Part shown: positions 18,122-27,542 of the stretch, piece after piece
Layout of the letters: each line of letters starts with the position of its first letter
How positions within the stretch are numbered: position 1 is the first letter of the stretch
Assembly (NCBI RefSeq): GCF_000190575.1
Contig: NC_015164.1
Span: forward strand, 3,992,001 to 4,056,000
Direction of reading: 5' to 3'
DNA from: Phocaeicola salanitronis DSM 18170
GTDB taxonomy: Bacteria; Bacteroidota; Bacteroidia; Bacteroidales; Bacteroidaceae
Length of the DNA stretch: 64,000 nt
Made by a program: the position numbers and the translations under genes
Notes under the pieces: generated by a model
Seen by the model: only the letters and a program-made list of their open reading frames with translations
Database searches by the model: none
What the model was told of the DNA's origin: nothing

Positions 18122-18853
18122 ATGAAACGAGCGGTATATATAATAATAGGTATTGGGGCGGCTATGTTCGGCCTTGCACCCAAGGCACTTGCCCAAAGCG
18201 TAACCTACAACCACGATGCTGCCAAGATAAACCAGATAACGGTGGCTGAAATCGGGTCGGGAGGATTGACACCGACATTTTATTACCAACTGCTGCATAA
18301 CTCCTATCAAAAGAGCGCGGCGGCAAAGAACAAATTGGGCTTCCGCACGGCGGCGGGTATCAACCTGTACAACCAGGTTGACGATGCCGAGGCATTGGAT
18401 TCCGCCATGACCCAACGTGCCCGGATTGAGGCGTTGAACGTGGCCGACCGAAGCGGCGGTGCATTGGACATGGCCTGGTTGACCGAGGGCGAAAAGGTCA
18501 ATGCTGCCTTGGAGAACTTCGAGCGGAATATACGGCGGATTACGGAAGCCGGGGGCAGCAGTCGTGAGCGGGAGCTTTGGGAGGATTGCTACCGGATGTA
18601 CCAATGTGCAGTCAAGGCGATGCAGAATGCCTATATGCCCAATTCGGAGCGCAAGAAACAGTACCTCCGCATCCATGCTGACATTATCCGCAAGGATGAA
18701 ACCTTGGTGCGCTACTTGGTGCGGTTGGCCAGCTCCACCAAAGTCGCCGAACTGTTGGAGGCTTCGGCAACCATAGAAGACCGCCGGACGCAAATAGCTA
18801 TGGCGGCAATGAACCGATGGCGGGAGGCCGGCTGGCGGGCAAAGGGGAATTAA
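18122..18853 (+). CDS. Exported helical conjugation protein, second TraI-like gene
   Basis: A 243-residue protein starting MKRAVYIIIGIGAAMFGLAP with signal-peptide end ALAQS. I chose 18122 over an in-frame ATG at 18092 because it gives a proper signal peptide. The mature part is helical and polar. The ending (IAMAAMNRWREAGWRAKGN) parallels the ending of the gene at 17314 (IANEAFRRWRDSGLNPYNR), suggesting the two are distant paralogues in tandem. Probably periplasmic VirB5-like components of the transfer apparatus. Confidence 0.6.
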   Translation: MKRAVYIIIGIGAAMFGLAPKALAQSVTYNHDAAKINQITVAEIGSGGLTPTFYYQLLHNSYQKSAAAKNKLGFRTAAGINLYNQVDDAEALDSAMTQRARIEALNVADRSGGALDMAWLTEGEKVNAALENFERNIRRITEAGGSSRERELWEDCYRMYQCAVKAMQNAYMPNSERKKQYLRIHADIIRKDETLVRYLVRLASSTKVAELLEASATIEDRRTQIAMAAMNRWREAGWRAKGN

Positions 18854-18900
18854 ACCGATGGCAGGGATAAGAAGATTCAATAACCAATACATATAAGACA

Positions 18901-19752
18901 ATGAGCAAGGATAACGCGATTCAGGTGTTTAGCCACCCACAGTTCGGGAGCATCAACACCGTAGAAACGGAGAATGGGAAAGTGTTGTTCAAAGGAAACG
19001 ATGTGGCAAGGGCATTGGGGTATTCAGATGCCCCACAAGCTGTCCGAATGCATTGCAAGGGGGTTGTTGTTTTAACAACCCCCTCTGAAAACCAGTATGG
19101 TACGGTGGTTATGTTGCCCACCAAGTACATTCCGGAAGCGGATGTTTACCGCTTGGTGATGCGTAGCAAACTGCCCGAAGCGGAGAAGTTTCAGGATTGG
19201 GTATGCGAGGAAGTATTGCCGAGCATCCGCAAGCACGGGGGCTATCTGACCGATGCCGCCTTGCAACGGGTCGTGACCGAGCCGGACTTCCTGATAGGTT
19301 TGGCCAATGCCATCAAGGAGGAACGGAAGAACCGCCTGGAAGTGGAAGCCAAGTATGAGGAGCAAAAGCAGTTGATTGGCAAACAACAGGAGCAGATAGA
19401 GGAACTGGGCAAGCGGACAAGCTACGTGGAACTCGTGCTGCAATGTAAAGGACTACTTGACATTACACAAATTGCGCAAGACTATGGAATGTCGGGGAGA
19501 AAGATGAATGCCATCCTGCACGAGAAAGGCATCCAGTACAAGGACAACAAGCAATGGATTTTGTATGCCGCCTACAAGGACAAGGGCTATGTGCATAGCG
19601 CCACACTTTCCTTGGAGAGCGGCAAATCGGTGATGCGCACCCAATGGACGCAGAAAGGACGGATGTTCATTTATGAAAAACTGAAAGCGGACGGCATCCT
19701 GCCGGTGATGGAACGGGAGCAATCCCCAATAGATAACGAAATGACAGCATAG
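18901..19752 (+). CDS. BRO-N/KilAC antirepressor-like DNA-binding protein
   Basis: A 283-residue protein. The BRO-N domain spans about residues 8-115: VLFKGNDVARALGYSDAPQA, then YRLVMRSKLPEAEKFQDWVC and EVLPSIRKHGGY, all classic. A coiled coil (residues 135-175) follows, then a KilA-C-like domain (DITQIAQDYGMSGRKMNAIL, then QWTQKGRMFIYEKL). Such proteins are phage antirepressors or late regulators. Here the gene lies within the tra operon, 48 nt after one exported tra component and 4 nt before traJ, so it is co-expressed with the transfer genes. A regulatory role in transfer is an inference. A strong hairpin lies within its coding sequence at 19058-19084. Confidence 0.88.
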   Translation: MSKDNAIQVFSHPQFGSINTVETENGKVLFKGNDVARALGYSDAPQAVRMHCKGVVVLTTPSENQYGTVVMLPTKYIPEADVYRLVMRSKLPEAEKFQDWVCEEVLPSIRKHGGYLTDAALQRVVTEPDFLIGLANAIKEERKNRLEVEAKYEEQKQLIGKQQEQIEELGKRTSYVELVLQCKGLLDITQIAQDYGMSGRKMNAILHEKGIQYKDNKQWILYAAYKDKGYVHSATLSLESGKSVMRTQWTQKGRMFIYEKLKADGILPVMEREQSPIDNEMTA

Positions 19753-19756
19753 CGAC

Positions 19757-20887
19757 ATGGGCGACGATATACTTTCGGATTTCGGCATCCACCTCTTGGA
19801 AGAGGAGATTGACGATGTGATATTCCAGACCAACGAATTCCTGACAGATGCCACCTTTACGGGGGCTCAGGGACCCTTTTGGTGGATCTTGCAGATGTGC
19901 ATGGCATTGGCTGCCCTGTTCGCCATCATCATGGCGGCGGGCATGGCGTACAAGATGATGGTGAAGAAAGAACCATTGGACGTGATGAAACTGTTCAAGC
20001 CGTTGGCGGTGGCGGTCATCATGTCGTGGTGGTATCCGCCCGCCGACACGGGTATTACCAACAGCGGGAGCAGTTGGTGCGTATTGGACTTCCTGTCCTA
20101 TATCCCCAATGCCATCGGCTCGTACACACACGACCTCTACCAAGCGGAAGCCTTGCAGATTACGGACAAATTCGAGGAAGTGCAGCAACTCATTTATGTG
20201 CGTGATACCATGTACACCAGCCTTCAGGCACAAGCCGACATTGCCCGTTCGGGCACGATGGACCCGGCGTTGGTGGAATCAACTATGGAACAGACCGGTG
20301 TCGAAGAAGTGACGGAAATGGAGAAAGATGCCAGCCGCCTGTGGTTCACCTCCTTGGTGAGCGGGGCGACCGTCTGTCTGGATAAAATCGTGATGGTCAT
20401 CGCCTTGATTGTATATAGAATCGGTTGGTGGGCGACAATCTATTGTCAGCAAATATTACTTGGAATGCTGACGATATTCGGCCCGATACAATGGGCTTTC
20501 AGCCTGCTACCCAAATGGGAAGGGGCTTGGGCGAAATGGATGACAAGGTACTTAACGGTACATTTTTATGGCGCAATGTTGTACTTTGTGGGCTTCTATG
20601 TACTGCTTCTGTTTGACATCGTGTTATGCATTCAGGTGGAGAACCTGACGGCGATAACCGCCAGCGAGACAACGATGGCGGCATACTTGCAAAACTCGTT
20701 CTTCTCGGCGGGCTACCTGATGGCGGCCAGCATCGTGGCATTGAAATGCCTGAACCTTGTACCAGACCTTGCGGCATGGATGATACCGGAGGGTGACACG
20801 GCATTCAGCACGAGAAACTTCGGTGAGGGCGTGGCGCAACAGGCGAAAATGTCGGCCACCGGGGCTATGCACTCGTTGATGAGATAA
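19757..20887 (+). CDS. traJ: Conjugative transfer protein TraJ (VirB6-like)
   Basis: A 376-residue polytopic inner-membrane protein with about six hydrophobic segments (ILQMCMALAALFAIIMAAGM; IVMVIALIVYRIGWWATIYC; MLYFVGFYVLLLFDIVLCI; AGYLMAASIVALKCL). QILLGMLTIFGPIQWAFSLL is typical of the TraJ family of Bacteroides elements, the VirB6-like channel component. It heads the conserved block traJ-K-L-M-N-O in standard order. It is full-length with no defect. Confidence 0.9.
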   Translation: MGDDILSDFGIHLLEEEIDDVIFQTNEFLTDATFTGAQGPFWWILQMCMALAALFAIIMAAGMAYKMMVKKEPLDVMKLFKPLAVAVIMSWWYPPADTGITNSGSSWCVLDFLSYIPNAIGSYTHDLYQAEALQITDKFEEVQQLIYVRDTMYTSLQAQADIARSGTMDPALVESTMEQTGVEEVTEMEKDASRLWFTSLVSGATVCLDKIVMVIALIVYRIGWWATIYCQQILLGMLTIFGPIQWAFSLLPKWEGAWAKWMTRYLTVHFYGAMLYFVGFYVLLLFDIVLCIQVENLTAITASETTMAAYLQNSFFSAGYLMAASIVALKCLNLVPDLAAWMIPEGDTAFSTRNFGEGVAQQAKMSATGAMHSLMR

Positions 20888-20925
20888 AAGAAGAATAATG
20901 AACGACGATTATAACTGTTAAGATT

Positions 20926-21540
20926 ATGGTCATAAAAAACTTAGAGAACAAAATCAAACTGGTGGGGATTGTCTGTGTGGCGGTCATCGTGGGATGCGTG
21001 GTCATCAGTTTGTCGAGCATTTGGACGGCAAGGGGCATGGTAGCAGATGCACAGCAGAAAATCTATGTGCTGGACGGCAATGTGCCGATACTGGTGCAGC
21101 GCACCTCAATGGAAGAAACGCTCGATGTAGAAGCCCGCAGCCATGTCGAAATGTTCCACCACTACTTCTTCACCCTTGCACCGGACGACAAGTATATCCA
21201 GTACACGATGGAGAAGGCGATGTATTTAGTGGATGAAACGGGATTGGCCCAGTACAACACTTTGAAGGAAAAAGGATTCTACAACAACATCATGGGTACG
21301 AGTGCCGTGTTCAGCATTTTCTGCGACAGCATCAAATTCGATAAGGAAAAGATGGAGTTTACCTATTATGGACGGCAGCGCATTGAGCGGCGCACCAGCA
21401 TCCTGATGCGTGAATTGGTGACAGCCGGACAACTGAAACGTGTGCCCCGGACGGACAACAACCCGCATGGGCTGCTGATTGTGAATTGGCGTACCTTGCT
21501 CAACAAAGACATTGAGCAACGGGCGAAGAACAACTACTAA
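20926..21540 (+). CDS. traK: Conjugative transfer protein TraK (VirB8-like)
   Basis: A 204-residue protein. It begins with a short cytosolic tail then one membrane helix (LVGIVCVAVIVGCVVISLSS) followed by a periplasmic domain. VEMFHHYFFTLAPDDKYIQYTMEKAMYLVDETG is the TraK hallmark region, split here across residues about 75-110. The C-terminal part has the strand-rich region ending RVPRTDNNPHGLLIVNW. This is the VirB8-like assembly factor of the type IV system. It lies 38 nt after traJ. Confidence 0.92.
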   Translation: MVIKNLENKIKLVGIVCVAVIVGCVVISLSSIWTARGMVADAQQKIYVLDGNVPILVQRTSMEETLDVEARSHVEMFHHYFFTLAPDDKYIQYTMEKAMYLVDETGLAQYNTLKEKGFYNNIMGTSAVFSIFCDSIKFDKEKMEFTYYGRQRIERRTSILMRELVTAGQLKRVPRTDNNPHGLLIVNWRTLLNKDIEQRAKNNY

Positions 21541-21589
21541 CCAATTGACAATTAACAATTGATAATTCAAATTCAAAAACATAACGATT

Positions 21590-21931
21590 ATGGGATGGAA
21601 GAAACTGATTTTCGGGGAGAAGATGCCTGACAAGGATGACCCGAAGTATGAGAAACGGTATAAGAAGGAAGTGGAGGCAGGACGGAAAGCCGCACGTTTC
21701 CTGCGGATAGACAAGATGGCAGGGTGTGCGCAACGCTTTGCCTGCAAGCATCCGAAGTGGTTTCTCGGTATCGTGTTCGGCATCGTATTGGGATGCCTGG
21801 CACTTAATGTGTATCGCATGGTATCGGTATGCATATTACCGGACAATGGCAGGCACGTCACGGCCACCGAACGGCAGGAGATTCTTTTGAAACAAAAACA
21901 ACCTATGAACCATGATGACGGACAGGATTAA
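21590..21931 (+). CDS. traL: TraL-like small membrane protein
   Basis: A 113-residue protein with a long basic N-terminus (KKEVEAGRKAARFLRIDK) and one membrane helix (WFLGIVFGIVLGCLALNVY). Position between traK and traM and the single-span layout fit TraL/DUF3989. The gene overlaps traM by about 20 nt. The intergenic sequence before it (21541-21589) contains AT-rich short inverted repeats (CAATTGACAATTAACAATTG). Confidence 0.75.
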   Translation: MGWKKLIFGEKMPDKDDPKYEKRYKKEVEAGRKAARFLRIDKMAGCAQRFACKHPKWFLGIVFGIVLGCLALNVYRMVSVCILPDNGRHVTATERQEILLKQKQPMNHDDGQD

Positions 21932-23150
21932 CTTCAGACAACCCAAGTACGTGTTGCCGGCCATCCTCTACCCTTTGTTGCTGGTGACGGGGTATTTAGT
22001 GTTTGACATATTCGACACGGAGGTAGCAGAATCGCCCACTTCCCTACAAACCACCGAGTACCTGAACCCGGAATTGCCGGAGGCGCAGATGCGTGATGAC
22101 GGTATCGGAGGCAAGTATGAGAGCATGGTTAAGTCCTACGGCCGGATACAGGACTATTCCGCTGTAGAAAACATTGAACGGAACAACAATGAAACAGAGA
22201 AAGAAGATTACGATTCCCGCTATACCGATGAAGACCTTGCCCTGCTCGATTCGGAAGCAGCCGCAAGGTCGGAGGAACTGGAACGTTTGCGTGAGATGCA
22301 GGAACGCCTGCGGCAAAGCGCCGAAAGAGGCGAAGCGATGGTGGCGGACACCACCGGGGTGCAACCGTTGAGCGAAGAAGAACGCCTAGCGCGAAGCGAG
22401 CAACGGCGCAAGGAGGCCTTGGCGGAGTTGGACAAGGCACTGGCAGAAGCCAGAAAGCAAGGGCAAAAAGGATTGCAGGACGTGGACAGCACGGACACGG
22501 AGAACCTCGCCCCCACTGGCAGTGTCGCCATAGGCGGCAAGGTGGAAATCAACGAAAATGCCGTGAACGAGCTTGCCGAGAATGCCGAGAACGAGCAAGT
22601 GGTAAAAAAAGTGAAGACCTCTTCGGACTACTTCAACACCTTGGCCGAAAACGAACCGGGCCCCCGCTTGATAAAGGCCATCATCGACGAGGACATCAAG
22701 GCGGTGGAAGGCTCGCGGGTGCGCTTGCGTCTGTTGGACGATGTGGAGATAGACGGCAAGGTGGTGTCCAAAGGATCGTACCTCTATGCCACGATGAGCG
22801 GCTTCGGCAGCCAGCGCGTGAAAGGGAGCATCAAGAGCTTGCTGGTGGAGGACGAATTGGTGAAGGTGAACCTCTCGCTTTACGACACGGATGGGTTGGA
22901 GGGGCTTTATGTACCCGGTAGTTCCTTCAGGGAAACCACGCAGGATGTGGCATCCAACGCCCTCGGCAGCACGATGAGCATTAACAACGGAAATACCGGG
23001 AACACCTTTGCCCAATGGGGAATGCAGGCCATACAGAACGCCTACCAGCGCACGAGCAACGCCTTGTCAAAGGCCGTGCGCAAGAACAAGGCGAAGCTGA
23101 AATACGGCACGTTCGTCTATCTGGTGAACGGCAGGGAAAAAAGGAACTGA
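21912..23150 (+). CDS. traM: Conjugative transfer protein TraM (VirB10-like)
   Basis: A 412-residue protein starting MMTDRINFRQPKYVLP (a second ATG three bases on is equally possible). One membrane helix follows (AILYPLLLVTGYLVFDIF), then a long charged linker (residues about 45-190, including the EELERLREMQERLRQ coiled segment). A C-terminal VirB10-like beta domain contains GSRVRLRLLDDVEIDGKVV and GSYLYATMSGFGSQRVKG. This is the scaffold protein linking inner and outer membranes. Start overlap with traL indicates coupling. Confidence 0.93.
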   Translation: MMTDRINFRQPKYVLPAILYPLLLVTGYLVFDIFDTEVAESPTSLQTTEYLNPELPEAQMRDDGIGGKYESMVKSYGRIQDYSAVENIERNNNETEKEDYDSRYTDEDLALLDSEAAARSEELERLREMQERLRQSAERGEAMVADTTGVQPLSEEERLARSEQRRKEALAELDKALAEARKQGQKGLQDVDSTDTENLAPTGSVAIGGKVEINENAVNELAENAENEQVVKKVKTSSDYFNTLAENEPGPRLIKAIIDEDIKAVEGSRVRLRLLDDVEIDGKVVSKGSYLYATMSGFGSQRVKGSIKSLLVEDELVKVNLSLYDTDGLEGLYVPGSSFRETTQDVASNALGSTMSINNGNTGNTFAQWGMQAIQNAYQRTSNALSKAVRKNKAKLKYGTFVYLVNGREKRN

Positions 23151-23177
23151 CAATATGCAATGTAAACAACAATCATC

Positions 23178-24029
23178 ATGACAATGAAACTGACAATAAG
23201 AGGAATTCTGGCCGTTGCAGTCCTGTTTGCCGGAAGCACGACCAAGGCACAACAGACCTACAATGAAATGGAACAACTGACGGTGAACGAACAGGTGACG
23301 ACTGTCATCACCGCCACCGAACCCATCCGCTTCGTGGATATTTCCACGGACAAGATAGCGGGTGACCAACCGATAAACAACACCATACGCCTGAAACCCA
23401 AGGAAGCGGGACATGGGGACGGCGAGGTACTTGCCATCGTCACCATCGTGACGGAACGCTATCGCACGCAATACGCTCTGCTTTACACGACCCGCTTGCA
23501 GGAAGCCGTGACGGATAAGGAGGTACAACCCATCGAAATGACAGCATACCATAACCCGGCAGTTTCGCTTTCCACCGAGGATATGTACCGCTTTGCCCGT
23601 CAGGTGTGGTTGTCGCCTGCCCGTTACCGTAACGTGAGCCACAGGCAACACCGTATGACCATGCGCCTGAACAATATCTATGCCGTGGGCGACTACTTCT
23701 TTCTCGACTTCTCGATAGATAACCACACGAACATCCGTTTTGATATTGATGAAATCCGCGTAAAACTGGCCGACAAGAAGGTGTCGAAAGCCACCAACTC
23801 GCAGGTTATTGAGCTGGTGCCGGAAATGGAGTTGGAACAGCGGACATCGTTTCTGCACGGCTACCGTAATGTGCTGGTCATTAAGAAGATGACCTTTCCC
23901 AACGATAAGGTACTGACCATAGAGGTGAGCGAGAAGCAGATTTCGGGGCGTACCATCGCCTTGAACATCGACTATGAGGACGTGCTTTGCGCGGACAGTT
24001 TTAATGAGGCTTTATTACAGGAGGAGTAA
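23178..24029 (+). CDS. traN: Conjugative transfer protein TraN (VirB9-like, DUF4138)
   Basis: A 283-residue protein with a signal peptide (MTMKLTIRGILAVAVLFAGSTTKAQ). The mature protein is beta-rich, with VTVITATEPIRFVDISTDK-like N-terminal strands and the family stretch DYFFLDFSIDNHTNIRFDID. KTRYRTQYALLYTT-type motifs (here ERYRTQYALLY) are typical of TraN. It forms the outer-membrane complex with TraM and TraO. A clear GGAGGAG before the next start overlaps its end. Confidence 0.92.
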   Translation: MTMKLTIRGILAVAVLFAGSTTKAQQTYNEMEQLTVNEQVTTVITATEPIRFVDISTDKIAGDQPINNTIRLKPKEAGHGDGEVLAIVTIVTERYRTQYALLYTTRLQEAVTDKEVQPIEMTAYHNPAVSLSTEDMYRFARQVWLSPARYRNVSHRQHRMTMRLNNIYAVGDYFFLDFSIDNHTNIRFDIDEIRVKLADKKVSKATNSQVIELVPEMELEQRTSFLHGYRNVLVIKKMTFPNDKVLTIEVSEKQISGRTIALNIDYEDVLCADSFNEALLQEE

Positions 24030-24033
24030 GGAA

Positions 24034-24576
24034 ATGAAGAATGTAGAATTAATAATGAAGAATTTGACTGTGCCAAAGGGGTTGGTCATACTGGCATTCA
24101 TGTTGGTAGCCACTTTGCCGGGTTTTGCCGATGACCGGCAAGGACGCATCCAAATCGGTACTGGCCTGCTGTATGAGAGAGGGTTGGACTGGACGGTGGG
24201 TTATGAGTTTGAAACAAACTACCATCATGCGTGGGAGTTCTTCGGGAATGTCTATCTGAAATGGGACAAATGTGAGGATTGTGGCCATGTTTGCCCCGAA
24301 TCGTTTTGGAACCACTACAACACATGGGGCGTGGGCGCGGCCTACAAACCTTGCGTGTTCCGTAGCCGTAACCACCACGGCAACTTGCGCTTGGGCGGGT
24401 CACTGGGTTCGGACAGGGACAAGGTGCTGGGCGGCATCCATGTGGGGTACGAACACAGCTATGCGTTGCGCAAGGGCTGGAAGCTGTTTTGGCAGGCCAA
24501 GTGCGATCTGATGATAAAAGGGGAAGATTTGTTTCGGACAGGCATTGTCATCGGCGTGAAGATACCGACAAAATGA
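24034..24576 (+). CDS. traO: Conjugative transfer protein TraO
   Basis: A 180-residue protein. I place the start at ATG 24034, which is preceded by GGAGGAG (24020-24026) and gives a signal peptide (GLVILAFMLVATLPGFADD). A longer frame from 23974 would overlap traN by 56 nt and has no signal sequence at its N-terminus. The mature part reads as an outer-membrane beta-strand protein (RIQIGTGLLYERGLDWTVGY; FYKLFWQ-like end), matching TraO. Repeated Cys/Gly-Asp segments around KCEDCGHVC could bind metal or form a disulphide. Confidence 0.85.
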   Translation: MKNVELIMKNLTVPKGLVILAFMLVATLPGFADDRQGRIQIGTGLLYERGLDWTVGYEFETNYHHAWEFFGNVYLKWDKCEDCGHVCPESFWNHYNTWGVGAAYKPCVFRSRNHHGNLRLGGSLGSDRDKVLGGIHVGYEHSYALRKGWKLFWQAKCDLMIKGEDLFRTGIVIGVKIPTK

Positions 24577-24640
24577 AGAATTAAGAATGAAGAATCTGGC
24601 ACGTGAAGCAGACAAATTTTACGGAATATATAATTAAGGT

Positions 24641-25321
24641 ATGAAAGGAAAGATGAACAAGATAGGAAAAGCGTGGGCGGCAGTAGTGCTAATGCTGGTT
24701 GCCGTCCTTGTGGGCTGTGACGGGCATCACGACCCGTTGGACACCTCGATGAAAGTAGGACATATACTTTGCACGGACGGCAAGACACGAAGCTACGAAG
24801 ATTATGCGGCTTCCGGCAAGGAAGCCATAGCCGTGGTGTTCCATGTGAACCACGATGAAGAAATAAATGGCACAGGCTATGCGGTCTATCTGCATGACCT
24901 TACCCCGGAAGCCTTTGCCGACAGTTTGGGCATTGCGCAAGGAACGTCTGCCGACTTGACGGCTTACGATGGAAACGAGAATACCTTTGCCTTGTATGAC
25001 ACAGACGATGTTTCTTCGCCTATGGCCATGCAGGTGTTTGATATGTGGCGGTACGGGCAGAGTGCCTACGTACCTTCGGTGGCGCAGATGCGGTTGCTCT
25101 ATGCCGCCAAGGAGTTTGTAAATCCCTACATAGAGGCTTGCGGCGGCGACCCGCTGCCGAACGAAGCCGATGGATGTTGGTATTGGACGAGTACCGAAGT
25201 GGAGGGGCAGGAAACCGCCAAAGCTTGGCTGTTCTCGATGGGGAGCGGTGCCATACAGGAAACGCCCAAACTGCAAGGGCACAAGGTGAGGGCGATAGTC
25301 ACTCTGTATAATGAAGAATGA
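24641..25321 (+). CDS. Lipoprotein with Lcl/DUF1566-like domain
   Basis: A 226-residue protein. The lipoprotein signal MNKIGKAWAAVVLMLVAVLV ends in a lipobox VLVGCDG. The mature part includes AYVPSVAQMRLLYAAKE and GCWYWTSTEVEGQETAKAWL, the pattern of Lcl/DUF1566 (C-type-lectin-like) domains: a PS..E/Q.. loop and a W-x-S/T segment ending in VRAIV. It sits between traO and the coupling protein, where traP/traQ usually lie. It may be a surface adhesin for mating-pair stabilisation. The fold is shared with the C-terminal end of the lipoprotein at 10109. Confidence 0.6.
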   Translation: MKGKMNKIGKAWAAVVLMLVAVLVGCDGHHDPLDTSMKVGHILCTDGKTRSYEDYAASGKEAIAVVFHVNHDEEINGTGYAVYLHDLTPEAFADSLGIAQGTSADLTAYDGNENTFALYDTDDVSSPMAMQVFDMWRYGQSAYVPSVAQMRLLYAAKEFVNPYIEACGGDPLPNEADGCWYWTSTEVEGQETAKAWLFSMGSGAIQETPKLQGHKVRAIVTLYNEE

Positions 25322-25355
25322 TGAATGAATAATTAAGAATTAAGGAAAGTACGAG

Positions 25356-27542
25356 ATGGAAGAAAGCAAGGAACTGCAAGGCGCTTACAAGATATTCCGG
25401 ACGGTGGTGTACGTGTCCGTCCTGCTGGAGTTTTTCATGTATGCGTTCAACCCGGCTGTGTTCGACTATTGGAACGGCATCGTGTGTGACGTGCACGACC
25501 GCATGAAGACGTGGCTCATCTACCATGACGGCAACCTTGTGTACAGCAAGATTGCCACCTTCCTGCTTATCTGCATCACCTGCGTGGGTACGAGGAACAA
25601 GAAACACTTGGAGTTCGATGCACGGAGGCAGGTGCTTTACCCGCTGGTGTCGGGCATTGGGCTGTTGGTGCTTGCGGTGTGGCTGTTCGGGTATGAAATG
25701 GATGTCCGCCTTTACTCCATGCGCCTAAACGTCATCCTCTACATGGCGGCATCGGTGGTCGGTACGATACTGGTTCACGTGGCATTGGACAACATCTCCA
25801 AATACCTGAAGGAAGGTTTGCTGAAAGACCGCTTCAACCTGGAGAACGAGAGCTTCGAACAATGCACGGAGTTAGTGGAGAACAAATACTCGGTCAATGT
25901 GCCCATGCGTTACTATTACAAAGGCAAGTTCCGCAAGGGATGGGTGAACATCAGCAATCCGTTTAGGGGAACTTGGGTGGTCGGCACTCCGGGTAGCGGA
26001 AAGACCTTTTCCATCATCGAGCCGTTCATCCGGCAACATTCCGCAAAAGGCTTTGCCTTAGTAGTTTACGATTATAAGTTCCCTACATTGGCGACCAAGC
26101 TGTACTACCATTACAAAAAGAACCAGAAGCTGGGCAAACTGCCCAAAGGATGCAAATTCAATATTATCAACTTTGTGAATGTGGAATACAGTCGCAGGGT
26201 GAACCCGATACAGGCGAAGTACATCCCCAACCTTGCCGCTGCCAGCGAAACGGCGGAAACATTGCTGGAGTCTTTGCAGAAAGGCAAGAAAGAAGGTGGC
26301 GGAGGTAGCGACCAGTTCTTCCAGACCTCGGCAGTGAACTTCTTGGCCGCCTGCATCTACTTCTTCGTGAACTACGAACGGGAGCCTTACGACAAGGACG
26401 GGAACAAACTGTATGCGGAGAAAGTGCAGGACAAGGAGACCAAGTTCTGGAAACCTACGGGCGTGGTGCGCGACCGCAAGGGCGGTAATATTGTGGAGCC
26501 TGCCTATTGGTTGGGTAAATACTCGGATATGCCGCACATCCTGTCGTTCCTGAACGAGAGCTACCAGACCATCTTCGAGGTATTACAGACCGACAACGAG
26601 GTGGCACCGCTGCTTGGCCCGTTCCAGACGGCATTCCAGAACAAGGCTATGGAACAGTTGGAAGGCATGATCGGTACGCTGCGTGTCTATACTTCCCGAC
26701 TTGCCACCAAGGAATCGTACTGGATATTCCACAAGGACGGCGATGATTTCGATTTGAAGGTGAGTGACCCGAAGAATCCCAGCTACCTGCTGATAGCCAA
26801 CGACCCGGAGATGGAGAGCATCATCGGGGCGTTGAACGCCCTGATACTGAACAGACTTGTGACACGTGTAAATACAGGGCAGGGAAAGAACATCCCCGTA
26901 AGTATCATCGTGGACGAGCTGCCCACGCTGTATTTTCACAAGATAGACCGACTTATCGGAACGGCACGAAGCAACAAAGTGAGCGTGGCATTGGGCTTTC
27001 AGGAACTGCCGCAGTTGGAAGCCGACTACGGGAAAGTAGGTATGCAGAAGATTATCACCATAGTGGGTAACGTGGTTTCAGGCTCCGCCCGCTCTAAAGA
27101 AACGCTTGAATGGCTGAGCAACGACATCTTTGGCAAGGTGGTACAGCTGAAACGTGGCGTGACCATCGACCGCGACAAGACCAGCATCAACCTGAACGAG
27201 AACATGGACAATCTCGTGCCGGCCTCGAAGATAAGCGACCTGCCTACGGGATGGATATGCGGACAGGTAGCCCGTGATTTCGTGAAGACCAAAACCGGAC
27301 GGGGCGGCAGCATGAATATACAGGAAGCCGAAGAGTTCAAGACTTCGAAATTTTTCTGCAAGACAGATTTCGACATGGAAGAGATTAAGAAAGAGGAAGA
27401 CGGGTATGTGCCGCTTCCCAAGTTCTATACTTTTCCATCGAAAGAAGAAAGGGAACGCATCCTGTACCGGAATTTTGTGAAAGTAGGTCAGGACGTGAAG
27501 GAAATGATAAAGGACGTGGTAAACAAGAAAGGGGCAAGATGA
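25356..27542 (+). CDS. VirD4-like type IV coupling protein (MobC/TraD type)
   Basis: A 728-residue protein with four N-terminal membrane helices (residues about 15-145). The ATPase domain has Walker A GTPGSGKT at residues 210-217 preceded by NPFRGTWVV. Further motifs are LVVYDYKFPTLATKLYYHY and the TraG/VirD4 C-terminal ATPase stretch VSIIVDELPTLYFHKIDRLI, then VALGFQELPQLEADYG. Coupling proteins carry the relaxase-DNA complex to the transfer channel. Unusually it lies after traO rather than next to mobilisation genes, and no relaxase is present in this window. It overlaps the lysozyme gene by 4 nt. Confidence 0.92.
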   Translation: MEESKELQGAYKIFRTVVYVSVLLEFFMYAFNPAVFDYWNGIVCDVHDRMKTWLIYHDGNLVYSKIATFLLICITCVGTRNKKHLEFDARRQVLYPLVSGIGLLVLAVWLFGYEMDVRLYSMRLNVILYMAASVVGTILVHVALDNISKYLKEGLLKDRFNLENESFEQCTELVENKYSVNVPMRYYYKGKFRKGWVNISNPFRGTWVVGTPGSGKTFSIIEPFIRQHSAKGFALVVYDYKFPTLATKLYYHYKKNQKLGKLPKGCKFNIINFVNVEYSRRVNPIQAKYIPNLAAASETAETLLESLQKGKKEGGGGSDQFFQTSAVNFLAACIYFFVNYEREPYDKDGNKLYAEKVQDKETKFWKPTGVVRDRKGGNIVEPAYWLGKYSDMPHILSFLNESYQTIFEVLQTDNEVAPLLGPFQTAFQNKAMEQLEGMIGTLRVYTSRLATKESYWIFHKDGDDFDLKVSDPKNPSYLLIANDPEMESIIGALNALILNRLVTRVNTGQGKNIPVSIIVDELPTLYFHKIDRLIGTARSNKVSVALGFQELPQLEADYGKVGMQKIITIVGNVVSGSARSKETLEWLSNDIFGKVVQLKRGVTIDRDKTSINLNENMDNLVPASKISDLPTGWICGQVARDFVKTKTGRGGSMNIQEAEEFKTSKFFCKTDFDMEEIKKEEDGYVPLPKFYTFPSKEERERILYRNFVKVGQDVKEMIKDVVNKKGAR

